From Parcubacteria group bacterium CG_4_9_14_0_2_um_filter_35_11 (GTDB lineage: Bacteria; Patescibacteriota; Minisyncoccia; Minisyncoccales; GCA-002788555), in NCBI GenBank assembly GCA_002788555.1, contig PFRL01000016.1:1-6444 (forward strand): a stretch of DNA of 6,444 nt, written 5' to 3'. Below, piece after piece: positions 1-5,296 of the stretch (the stretch's first letter is position 1; each line of letters starts with the position of its first letter). A program made the position numbers and the translations under genes. Under the pieces are notes generated by a model, which saw only the letters and a program-made list of their open reading frames with translations, did no database searches and was not told the DNA's origin.

Positions 1-245
1 CCACAGGTAATGGGGCAACCAATAGTTGCCTTATGCTTTTTGGCAATGGCTTTGCGAATTTCATTAATGGTAATAAGCTTGCCTTTTGAGACTTTTTTCA
101 TAATCTCGTTTACTTCTCGAGGAGCGGGAATTGCCACTGTACCGGTTCCCCACCTTTTACTCATTTTTCTGGTAATTTTTTCTACTTTGGGTAGGCCGTG
201 ACTTTCGTGTAATTTTTCTAAAGCAGTTTTCTTTTTGTATGCCAT
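1..245 (-). CDS. MGMT/ATL-like winged-helix family protein, partial (C-terminus outside window)
   Basis: The first 81 codons, plus two bases of the next, read from an ATG at 245 down to the left edge, so the C-terminal part is missing. After a lysine-rich start come G-T-V-A-I-P-A-P-R-E-V (about residues 34-44), then K-G-K-L-I-T-I-N-E-I-R-K-A-I-A-K-K (54-70) and C-P-I-T-C (77-81). The middle segment resembles the helix-turn-helix of the O6-alkylguanine-DNA alkyltransferase / alkyltransferase-like fold (compare G-x-V-T-T-Y-G-x-I-A). The CPIT motif recalls small proteins annotated as MGMT family that lack the PCHR active site. A role in recognising alkylated DNA is therefore only inferred. It is the last gene seen in the minus-strand series, 58 nt beyond the stop of the RpiB-GNAT gene. 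That spacer holds nothing recognisable. Confidence 0.55.
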   Translation of the reverse strand, partial: MAYKKKTALEKLHESHGLPKVEKITRKMSKRWGTGTVAIPAPREVNEIMKKVSKGKLITINEIRKAIAKKHKATIGCPITC

Positions 246-303
246 ATTATTTATTGAGCTATTTAAACGACCTCTTACTAATTATATTTAAAAGAAAAAT
301 GAA

Positions 304-1320
304 TCAACTTCTTTCAAATTCTCTATCTAAGATTCCGTAACGGACATTATCTCTCCAGCGACCTTCTCGCCAACTTGTTTCTCGATGCAGTCCTTCTCTT
401 TTAAAACCCAATTTTTCTACAACTTTTTTGGAAGCGGGGTTGTCGCTAAAAATGCAGCACCAAATGCGATGGAGTTTAAGCTTTTCAAAACCGAATTTTA
501 AAATCAACTTTCCCGCTTTGGTCACTATTCCTTGGCTCCAGTATTTTGACCCTAACCAATAACCCAACTCAGCATTTTTGTGTTCAAAATTTACCTTATC
601 GAGCCCAATACAACCAATAACCTCTTTTCTATTTTTTAATTCAATTCCAAAAACAAACTCAGATTTTTTTTGTAAAGATTTTTTCGTTTTTTGAATGAAA
701 ATTTGAGCATCTTCAATTTTATAAGGCCAGGGAATCTTTAGGGTGCTTTCGCTAATTCTTTTGTCTTGAATATTTAAATAAATATCTTTAGCGTCAGAGT
801 TTTTCAACGGCCGCAAAATAATTCTCTTTGCCTTTAATCTTAAATCCGAATTTTTGATCTTGGGAATATTGCCTCTATTTTTGCTATGGTATTGATTAAT
901 TTTATCTAATCTTCTCTCGTGTCTACCGCCCAAAAATTTATTACTTAGAAATGTTTTTACTATTTCTAAAGCTTGTTTTTGAGAAAGATAATCCGCTCCT
1001 AGGCATAATATATTGATATTATTTTTCTGACGAGTCTCTTTGGCTATTTTTTTATTAAAAGCGACTGCCGCTCTAATTTTGGGATGGCGATTAGCCATAA
1101 TTGAGACCCCAATGCCAGAACAACAGCAAAGGATTCCTCGCGCATTTTTGTCTTTTGCTACTTTAATAATGGCATCTTTAACGATATCTGGGTAATCATC
1201 TCTGGGATTGTACTTGAAAGCTCCATAATCCTCTATTTGGTATTTTTGTTTTTTCAGCTTTTCAATTAAATATTCTTTTAATTCAAAACCGCCATGGTCA
1301 GCGGCAAGAAAAATTTTCAT
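304..1320 (-). CDS. RpiB-like sugar-phosphate isomerase fused to a RimJ/RimL-type GNAT N-acetyltransferase
   Basis: One 338-residue chain holds two domains. Residues 1-150 are RpiB/LacAB-type (ribose-5-phosphate isomerase B, pentose phosphate pathway). The evidence is M-K-I-F-L-A-A-D-H-G-G at the start (Asp8, His9), Cys66 and Ser68 in C-C-S-G-I-G-V-S-I-M-A-N, and R133/R137 in G-G-R-H-E-R-R. Numbering matches E. coli RpiB, but the usual His99 is Lys (R-Q-K-N-N-I-N-I-L). Residues about 161-334 are a GNAT domain: R-I-I-L-R-P-L at the front, the acetyl-CoA loop Y-W-S-Q-G-I-V-T-K-A (260-269) and S-D-N-P-A-S-K-K with Asn294. Such domains acetylate protein N-termini or small amines; the substrate here is unknown. 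The ATG at 1320 is chosen because the family begins MKIF. An in-frame TTG at 1329, adjacent to the upstream stop, is possible but has no better ribosome site. RpiB is normally a stand-alone protein of about 150 residues, so the fusion is unusual. Confidence 0.88.
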   Translation of the reverse strand: MKIFLAADHGGFELKEYLIEKLKKQKYQIEDYGAFKYNPRDDYPDIVKDAIIKVAKDKNARGILCCCSGIGVSIMANRHPKIRAAVAFNKKIAKETRQKNNINILCLGADYLSQKQALEIVKTFLSNKFLGGRHERRLDKINQYHSKNRGNIPKIKNSDLRLKAKRIILRPLKNSDAKDIYLNIQDKRISESTLKIPWPYKIEDAQIFIQKTKKSLQKKSEFVFGIELKNRKEVIGCIGLDKVNFEHKNAELGYWLGSKYWSQGIVTKAGKLILKFGFEKLKLHRIWCCIFSDNPASKKVVEKLGFKREGLHRETSWREGRWRDNVRYGILDREFERS

Positions 1321-1329
1321 ACCTTTCAA

Positions 1330-2091
1330 TTAGTCCCATTGGCACTTTTGATTGAGACACTTACATTCCAGATTATAAGTTTTGGCATTATAGCATTCTC
1401 GCCATTCGCAGGTGGTAATAATTGATTCTTCAGAGCGAGACTGACAGACCTGGCTAGAGCAACCTCCACTAATGCAATCAGAATCTTTCTGGCATTTCCC
1501 GTAAGTTGAAGTGCCGCAAAATCCTTCTTTGGGCTGGGACGGTTCTTGAACTGTGGTTTTAACAAAGTTAACTGGAATTTTAAGTTCGTCAGCGTTTTCA
1601 GGTAGCCCCGAGGGATTATTTTTCTCTAATACAAGCGTTCCTTTGTTTGTTGTTGAAGTGGAAAATTTAAGTTCTACTCGAAATGGCACAAAATTTTCAG
1701 TCGTCCACTCGCCTTGAGCCTGAGCGTTGGCTGACCCTAAAAGGTTATCTCCTCCGTCGAAAATTTTAACTGGAAAAGTCCCTTCAAAATACCAAGAGCC
1801 TCTCGCCTCTCCTTCAATTACAAGCGGGCTTGCTATTGTTTGGTTTGACCGAGGATTATTTAATTTTATTAAATCTTTTTTCTCCAATTCATTACCGATG
1901 TCCTCAACAAAAGTCTGACCATTTGGTGCCTTGCATTGTCGCGGATAACTTTCCATTACCGGATAGCCGGCTTTGACGCACTCATCAAAACTTTGAACCT
2001 CAATCTGAGGAGATTTTAAATATATCCACAGGCCGGCGGCTATTAAAATGATGATTATTACAATAATAAAATAAGTTAATTTCTGCTTCAT
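1330..2091 (-). CDS. Membrane-anchored extracytoplasmic protein with Gmad2 domain and C-terminal cysteine cluster
   Basis: This 253-residue protein begins with one hydrophobic helix (about residues 6-25) with no lipobox cysteine, so it is probably an uncleaved N-terminal anchor with the rest outside the cell. A short module with Cys38 and Cys53 follows (C-V-K-A-G-Y-P-V-M-E-S-Y-P-R-Q-C), a motif I associate with CPR envelope proteins. Residues about 75-176 fit the Gmad2 immunoglobulin-like fold: L-N-N-P-R-S-N-Q-T-I, then I-E-G-E-A-R-G-S-W-Y-F-E-G-T-F-P-V. The C-terminus has ten cysteines (192, 200, 206, 211, 216, 228, 233, 243, 245, 250) resembling the eight-cysteine-cluster domain, with G-C-S-S-Q-V-C and T-C-E-W as landmarks. 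The even cysteine total suggests disulfides formed outside the cytoplasm. Function is unknown; Gmad2 occurs in spore-germination and envelope proteins. Its TAA stop lies just upstream of the RpiB-GNAT start. Confidence 0.8.
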   Translation of the reverse strand: MKQKLTYFIIVIIIILIAAGLWIYLKSPQIEVQSFDECVKAGYPVMESYPRQCKAPNGQTFVEDIGNELEKKDLIKLNNPRSNQTIASPLVIEGEARGSWYFEGTFPVKIFDGGDNLLGSANAQAQGEWTTENFVPFRVELKFSTSTTNKGTLVLEKNNPSGLPENADELKIPVNFVKTTVQEPSQPKEGFCGTSTYGKCQKDSDCISGGCSSQVCQSRSEESIITTCEWRECYNAKTYNLECKCLNQKCQWD

Positions 2092-2127
2092 AAAATTTTA
2101 TTTTTGATTAATTTTCTGACCTTTGGT

Positions 2128-2460
2128 TTATTGTTGATGGAATTCTTCTGCTTCTTTCTCCATTTTTTCTAACCTGGTGTAGTAATCTGGAAATTCGTTT
2201 AAATGGGCCAGGGCGATTTTTCCGGTTGTCATTAAGTCGTCATTAGTAACGTTTGTCTGCGGGTCGCGTAATCCATGCTCTAATTCCACATCCATACCCT
2301 TCCTGAACTCTGCAACATCAAACTTGCTCCAATCAATACCAAGGGCTTCACCAATTCTTTTAGCTTCTTCAGTTGTAAACCCCGTTAGAGATTTGTTTTC
2401 TTTGTGCTTCTCTTTTGCCTTTTGATTCTCTAACGGGGTAAAACTTTTTTTAGGTTCCAT
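2128..2460 (-). CDS. DUF5661 family protein carrying an in-frame palindromic element insertion
   Basis: This is a 110-residue soluble protein of unknown function. From residue 28 it matches what I recall of DUF5661: F-T-T-E-E-A-K-R-I-G, L-G-I-D-W-S-K-F, M-D-V-E-L-E-H-G, then D-P-Q-T-N-V-T-N-D-D, K-I-A-L-A-H-L and E-F-P-D-Y-Y-T-R-L-E-K-M-E. Residues 9-29 are encoded by an inserted palindromic element plus one copy of its 4-bp flanking repeat. Excising that 63-nt segment joins M-E-P-K-K-S directly to F-T-T-E-E-A, the expected N-terminus. The insertion is an exact multiple of three and the core domain is untouched, so the protein is probably functional with a lysine-rich N-terminal extension. 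The gene stands apart from its neighbours by 62 nt (DUF192 side) and 36 nt (Gmad2 side), and no clear ribosome binding site precedes the ATG. Confidence 0.82.
   Translation of the reverse strand: MEPKKSFTPLENQKAKEKHKENKSLTGFTTEEAKRIGEALGIDWSKFDVAEFRKGMDVELEHGLRDPQTNVTNDDLMTTGKIALAHLNEFPDYYTRLEKMEKEAEEFHQQ
2380..2438. mobile_element. Palindromic element copy 1 (59 bp), inserted in frame in the DUF5661 gene
   Basis: The plus strand begins CCCCGTTAGAGA and ends TCTCTAACGGGG, a perfect inverted repeat around 35 bases of AT-rich unrelated sequence. It is flanked by TAAA at 2376-2379 and TAAA at 2439-2442, a putative target-site duplication. Element plus one repeat is 63 nt, so the host gene stays in frame. 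The coding strand is read as T-P-L-E-N at one arm and S-L-T-G-F at the other. The internal sequence has no evident similarity to that of the copy at 6006-6070. Confidence 0.85.
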
Positions 2461-2522
2461 ATTATTAATTTTTTAAAATAATCGACTTTTTCACTTAATT
2501 TTATCAGGAAAATTACGACTAA

Positions 2523-2963
2523 TCAAAAGGAGATTTTATCCCCTACCTTAAGGTTAGATTTTTTGACAAATCCGGCGTTAACCTCTAAAACTGCGTTTAT
2601 TTTCTCTTCCGGAGTTAAGACGTGAGGTGGTTGATAGCCTTCTGGCTTTATGTTTTGAGTTATTCCTACGACCTTGTCATCTCTTATCCAAATAAAATCA
2701 AGAGGAATTAAAGTGTCTTTCATCCAAAAAGAATGAAAATCCGGTTTGTCAAAAAGAAAAAGCATACCTTGGTTTTCTGGAAGGGACTGGCGGTCAGAGA
2801 GACCTTTGGCTCTTTTCTCGGGCGTGTCAGCGATTTCTACTAAAATTTCGATGTCATTTATTTTAATAGATTTAAGAGAGGAACCAGAATATCGCTTATA
2901 ATAAATAAAAAGTGCCAATAAGATAATTAAAACTACCAAAATTAAGCGTAAAGTAATCCTCAT
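2523..2963 (-). CDS. Membrane-anchored DUF192 family protein
   Basis: The protein has 146 residues. An N-terminal membrane helix (about 5-22) is followed by a full DUF192 (PF02643) domain from about residue 33 to the end. Landmarks are T-P-E-K-R-A-K-G-L-S-D-R, L-P-E-N-Q-G-M-L-F-L-F, F-W-M-K-D-T-L-I-P-L-D-F-I-W-I and V-L-E-V-N-A-G-F-V followed by G-D-K. DUF192 proteins are small beta-rich domains, often secreted or anchored, with no settled function. The ATG overlaps the TGA stop of the upstream methyltransferase in an ATGA (2960-2963), which points to translational coupling and also fixes the start. The length is normal for the anchored version. Confidence 0.88.
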   Translation of the reverse strand: MRITLRLILVVLIILLALFIYYKRYSGSSLKSIKINDIEILVEIADTPEKRAKGLSDRQSLPENQGMLFLFDKPDFHSFWMKDTLIPLDFIWIRDDKVVGITQNIKPEGYQPPHVLTPEEKINAVLEVNAGFVKKSNLKVGDKISF

Positions 2964-3565
2964 TTGTTATTTCTTGCTTTAATTATTACTAAAAGACCGC
3001 CCTTCAAGAAATCTTTTTTCTCCGGTCTTAACTTATTTCTCAATAATAAAGGAATTAATCCCTTTTGCTCAAAATAACCTTTAAAATATTGATAATGACT
3101 TTTTCCAGCAAAATACTCTATAGTTCTCACAAAAAAAGAAACCATATTAAAACGTAAGGGAACTCTGAAATCAGTAAAAATTAAAAAACCATCTTTTTTT
3201 ACTACTCTTTTCATCTCAGATATAATTTTATTCCTCGAATCTTTTTCTATTTCATGAAAAACAAGAGAAATGGAGGCAAAGTCAAAAGAATTATCTTGGA
3301 AAGGAAGTTTTGAGGCATCAGCAATTAAAAAAGAGAGGTTAGGTAGATTTTCTCTCTTTTTTCTTTTTTCTGCTACTTTTATCATTTCTGGATTTAAATC
3401 TATTCCTGTAGCTTCAGTTCCTCTTTTCCCGTAATAAAATACTTGGTCTCCAGTGCCACAGCCCAGGTCCAATACCTTATCTCCTTTTTTCATTCCTGAA
3501 AATTCTATTGTGAAAACTCTCAAATCTTGCAACAAAGGATCAATCAAAACAGAATACAATGACAT
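2960..3565 (-). CDS. Class I SAM-dependent methyltransferase (Methyltransf_11/UbiE-like)
   Basis: This 201-residue Rossmann-fold methyltransferase has motif I V-L-D-L-G-C-G-T-G-D at 31-40 (SAM-binding glycine loop). The acidic end of strand 2 is G-I-D-L-N-P-E-M (54-61, Asp56 expected to bind the ribose hydroxyls). I-A-D-A-S-K-L-P-F at 81-89 is motif II-like, and F-D-F-A-S-I-S-L-V-F-H at 94-104 is the motif IV region. The N-terminus (S-L-Y-S-V-L-I-D-P-L-L) and the spacing resemble the UbiE/COQ5-like small-molecule methyltransferases. Nothing in the sequence identifies the substrate, and quinone methylation would be unexpected in a CPR cell. The gene precedes the DUF192 gene with a 4-base overlap and starts 33 nt after the stop of the 78-residue membrane protein. 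Confidence 0.88.
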   Translation of the reverse strand: MSLYSVLIDPLLQDLRVFTIEFSGMKKGDKVLDLGCGTGDQVFYYGKRGTEATGIDLNPEMIKVAEKRKKRENLPNLSFLIADASKLPFQDNSFDFASISLVFHEIEKDSRNKIISEMKRVVKKDGFLIFTDFRVPLRFNMVSFFVRTIEYFAGKSHYQYFKGYFEQKGLIPLLLRNKLRPEKKDFLKGGLLVIIKARNNK

Positions 3566-3598
3566 AATAATTGTAACGCTCTTTAGTTATCTAAGATA

Positions 3599-3835
3599 CT
3601 AACTCCTATTAAATTTTTTATAAGACCGAAATGCTAAAAATATTCCCAAAATTTCAATAATGACTGTGAAAATATGATGAATTAAAAGCCAAACATTCCA
3701 AGAAACTCTCAAAAAGAAATCCTTAAAAGTACTGATTAGAAGAAAAATTACTGGAATTTCAATGGCTCCGTGGATAATTATTCCTATCAAAAGCCCGATT
3801 ATAATAACAAAAATAATTTTAAAATATTTTATCAT
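3599..3835 (-). CDS. Small integral membrane protein, unknown function
   Basis: The 78 residues are mostly hydrophobic. A long membrane stretch at about 5-35 contains H-G-A-I-E-I-P near its end, and a second helix lies at about 47-70 (W-L-L-I-H-H-I-F-T-V-I-I-E-I-L-G). The tail is basic (R-S-Y-K-K-F-N-R-S), suggesting a cytoplasmic C-terminus. The two His/Glu pairs (H22...E26 and H53-H54...E61) are polar residues inside otherwise hydrophobic segments and could bind a metal, but this is speculation. I do not recognise the family. The ATG lies two bases after the TAA stop of the glycosylase gene, so it is very probably co-translated with it. Tight coupling and coherent membrane topology make it likely to be real. 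Confidence 0.65.
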   Translation of the reverse strand: MIKYFKIIFVIIIGLLIGIIIHGAIEIPVIFLLISTFKDFFLRVSWNVWLLIHHIFTVIIEILGIFLAFRSYKKFNRS

Positions 3836-3837
3836 TG

Positions 3838-4620
3838 TTAAATTTTATTACCCTTTTTCCCCTCCAAAACAATCATGGCATGGAAGTCCTGATAAATTTT
3901 AGTGTTCTTGGGAAGATTTTGTTGAAATAATTGTTGAAGATAATCGTAAGAACCTGCCTTCGGCAGAACCTTGTTTCCTCGCTTTGCTCGGAAATAGGAA
4001 AACTTCTTGCCCCGTAGTAAAAATTTTTTGCTATGGGGTCTCGAAAGATGGTGCTTCTTGGCAAAGCGACGAGTGTATTCGTCGCTAACAAAAATAGGTT
4101 TTCCTCCGGCGTAAAGCAAAATGGAGTCGGCTGTTTCTGGTCCAATGCCATAAAGCGAAAGGAGTTGTCTTCGGCAAGTTTTTAAATCTTGGTCAAAAAA
4201 TTTCTCTAAAGTTCCGTAATTTTTGACAATAAAGCAACAAAGTTGAAAAAGTCTTTTGGCTTTTTGTTTATAAAAACCCGAGGGCTTAATTAATTTTCCT
4301 AACAATATCTTGTTTTTCTTAAAAATTTGATAAACTCCCTTAATTGATAAAACTTTTTCTCTTTTGAGATTTCGTAGAGCCAACTCGACATTTCTCCAGT
4401 TAGTCCTTTGAGTTAAAATCGCTCCGATTACAATTTCTTCTTTATCTTCTTTAGTCTTCCGCCTTTTGCACCACTTCTCCCAAAAATCCTTTGGCCCGCC
4501 CCGTAGGGAACCCGCCTGCCCCGTAGTCAACTTGTTGTACTTCGGGGTTCTCCTTCGGGGCCTTCCGTATTTTTTCAAAAGAGAACGATAGATTTGGTAG
4601 ATTTGCGGAGATTTTGTCAC
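3838..4620 (-). CDS. HhH-GPD DNA glycosylase (EndoIII/MagIII-like) with two in-frame palindromic inserts
   Basis: This is a 260-residue base-excision-repair glycosylase of the HhH-GPD superfamily. Visible features are G-A-I-L-T-Q-R-T-N-W-R-N-V-E (66-79), the helix-hairpin-helix L-L-S-L-Y-G-I-G-P-E-T-A-D-S-I-L-L-Y-A (153-171) and the catalytic aspartate segment V-S-D-E-Y-T-R-R (Asp180). The HhH lysine of bifunctional EndoIII (G-V-G-R-K-T-A) is Glu162 here, and there is no C-terminal four-cysteine Fe-S motif. A monofunctional, MagIII-like enzyme is the best guess. Residues about 20-42 interrupt the K-K-Y-G-P...F-W motif. Residues about 195-222 interrupt the step from the Asp segment to S-Y-D-Y-L-Q-Q-L-F. 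Both are encoded by GC-rich hairpin DNA and look like inserted elements kept in frame. The start is GTG, overlapping the translin TGA stop as GTGA (4617-4620). Activity with these inserts is likely but unproven. Confidence 0.8.
   Translation of the reverse strand: MTKSPQIYQIYRSLLKKYGRPRRRTPKYNKLTTGQAGSLRGGPKDFWEKWCKRRKTKEDKEEIVIGAILTQRTNWRNVELALRNLKREKVLSIKGVYQIFKKNKILLGKLIKPSGFYKQKAKRLFQLCCFIVKNYGTLEKFFDQDLKTCRRQLLSLYGIGPETADSILLYAGGKPIFVSDEYTRRFAKKHHLSRPHSKKFLLRGKKFSYFRAKRGNKVLPKAGSYDYLQQLFQQNLPKNTKIYQDFHAMIVLEGKKGNKI
3954..4038. repeat. Hairpin cluster encoding an in-frame insert in the EndoIII-like gene
   Basis: Three hairpins lie end to end. The first is CTGCC-TTC-GGCAG (3954-3966); its core TGCC-TTC-GGCA is flanked by GAACC on both sides (3950-3954 and 3966-3970). 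The second is TTTCC...GGAAA (3974-3994) with an inner GC-TTT-GC. The third is a 29-nt hairpin (4010-4038) with arms CCCCGTAGTAAA and TTTGCTATGGGG, paired with two G-T wobbles. Together they cover codons 195-222, exactly the stretch with no counterpart in ordinary HhH-GPD proteins. The 29-nt unit has the same length and left arm (CCCCGTAGT) as the hairpin at 4519-4547. Confidence 0.7.
4499..4562. repeat. GC-rich nested palindromes encoding an in-frame N-terminal insert in the EndoIII-like gene
   Basis: The inner hairpin is 29 nt (4519-4547): CCCCGTAGTCAAC, loop TT, GTTGTACTTCGGGG, pairing except for one T-T mismatch and one bulge. An outer imperfect pair surrounds it: CCCCGTAGGGAACC (4499-4512) with GGTTCTCCTTCGGGG (4546-4560). 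The block is far richer in G+C than the AT-rich host gene. It encodes codons 20-41 (R-P-R-R-R-T-P...S-L-R-G), which split the K-K-Y-G and P-K-D-F-W motifs. I saw no clear flanking direct repeat, possibly because several elements are nested. Confidence 0.7.
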
Positions 4621-5183
4621 TTTTTTAATTTTATATCGTATAAAATATCTTCTAATTTCCTTAAATTTCTCTCCACTTCGTCGTATTTTTGCCTTAACTT
4701 TCCTCGAAAGCCAACTTTCGTAAGCTCTTGAGCGACATTCTCCACTGCTTTTTGGTATAAAGTTAAGTCTTGAAGATTTTTGAGATTGGCTATAGTTACT
4801 GCCCTCCTTACCAACTCGCCTGTAAAATCACAGGTTCCAGAGATTATTTCCTCTGCTCCTACTTTGATAAAATCAGGAATTTTCGTCTTGGAACTAGTTA
4901 AAAAATTAAAATAAGTAATAGCTTCAATATATTCTTCTACTGCTTCTTTATAAAAACTCTGGTTCAATAATTCTCTATTTTTCTTAATAATTTTATTTAT
5001 CAACTTAAAAAGTTCTTCTGTCTCTTTAATGTTCTTTTTACTTTCCTTGATATTGTCTCTTCGCAAAAGAGCAATCGCCTCTTTTGATTTTGTTCTAATT
5101 TTATTGGAAAGCTTTTGAACTCCGTAAGCTAAATCCTGAACTTTTTGATATTTTTTGATAGATTTTTTAAGTAAGTTATTCAT
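4617..5183 (-). CDS. Translin family protein (nucleic-acid binding, possible RNase)
   Basis: This 188-residue all-helical protein is rich in Lys and Glu. The translin signature is the segment A-E-E-I-I-S-G-T-C-D-F-T-G-E-L-V-R-R-A-V (110-129), matching the conserved D-F-x-G-E-L-x-R of translin/TRAX. An upstream acidic helix E-A-V-E-E-Y-I-E-A (80-88) and a C-terminal helix with V-E-R-N-L-R-K-L-E-D (170-179) fit the seven-helix fold. Eukaryotic translin-TRAX (C3PO) and archaeal translins bind RNA or single-stranded DNA, and some cleave RNA using clustered acidic residues. Asp119, Glu123 and acids in helix 80-88 are candidates here by analogy only. The stop overlaps the GTG of the EndoIII-like gene by four bases. 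The gene lies between two HhH DNA-repair-type genes, hinting at a nucleic-acid processing operon. No Shine-Dalgarno sequence is visible before the ATG. Confidence 0.75.
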   Translation of the reverse strand: MNNLLKKSIKKYQKVQDLAYGVQKLSNKIRTKSKEAIALLRRDNIKESKKNIKETEELFKLINKIIKKNRELLNQSFYKEAVEEYIEAITYFNFLTSSKTKIPDFIKVGAEEIISGTCDFTGELVRRAVTIANLKNLQDLTLYQKAVENVAQELTKVGFRGKLRQKYDEVERNLRKLEDILYDIKLKK

Positions 5184-5201
5184 ATTTTTTAAGAATTTCT
5201 T

Positions 5202-5261
5202 TTATATATTTTTCTTTTGCCATTTTATGACCCAATTCTTGTTATTTTTGGGCCAGATTTG
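5202..5261 (-). pseudogene. Detached 3' end of the HhH gene, downstream of the palindromic insertion
   Basis: Excising the element at 5266-5296 together with one TTTA repeat joins codon K136 of the HhH gene directly to CAA ATC TGG CCC AAA. This reads Q-I-W-P-K-N-N-K-N-W and stays open to a TAA at 5202-5204, adding 19 residues. A hydrophobic-Trp-Pro segment after F-L-R-D-L fits my recollection of how related proteins continue (F-L-R-E-L..I-W), but I cannot verify this. A second frame from 5235 to 5176 (E-L-G-H-K-M-A-K-E-K-Y...) ends inside the translin start codon region. It might be the older tail after a further frameshift. No longer translated as part of the gene under the current reading. 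Confidence 0.45.
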
Positions 5262-5265
5262 TTTA

Positions 5266-5296
5266 CCCCGTTTAGAAATTGAAATTTCTAACGGGG
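5266..5296. mobile_element. Palindromic element copy 2 (31 bp), truncating the HhH gene
   Basis: The plus strand reads CCCCGTTTAGAAATT, a two-base loop GA (5281-5282), then AATTTCTAACGGGG. The stem is nearly perfect, with one bulged T among 5271-5273. It is flanked by TTTA at 5262-5265 and TTTA at 5297-5300, a putative 4-bp target-site duplication. Ends match copies at 2380-2438 and 6006-6070. On the coding (minus) strand the element reads CCC CGT TAG in the frame of the HhH gene, supplying its last two residues and its stop codon. This is the minimal form, with almost no internal sequence. Confidence 0.85.

Noticed and set aside
10..201. Plus-strand open frame of 63 codons
   Set aside because: It is antisense to the MGMT/ATL-like gene, which has recognisable motifs on the minus strand. 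Its hydrophobic translation is a by-product of the lysine-rich coding strand.
1327..1329. TTG as the start of the RpiB-GNAT gene
   Set aside because: The ATG at 1318-1320 gives the family-typical MKIFLAADHGG start and residue numbering identical to E. coli RpiB. TTG has no better ribosome site.
1326..1918. Open frames at 1326-1565 (minus) and 1727-1918 (plus) inside the Gmad2 protein gene
   Set aside because: They have no family resemblance, and the gene frame here has clear domains and cysteine spacing.
2496..2515. TAATTTT/AAAATTA hairpin between the DUF192 and DUF5661 genes
   Set aside because: It is seven A-T pairs only, with no following T-run on the minus strand. It is expected by chance in such AT-rich DNA.
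3873..4151. Minus-strand 92-codon frame inside the EndoIII-like gene
   Set aside because: It is out of frame with HhH and Asp motifs that are clearly encoded in the main frame. It is open because of the inserted GC-rich hairpins.
5176..5223. 15-codon minus-strand peptide starting M-A-K-E-K-Y and ending within the translin start region
   Set aside because: Too short to support as a gene. More likely part of the decayed 3' end of the HhH gene.
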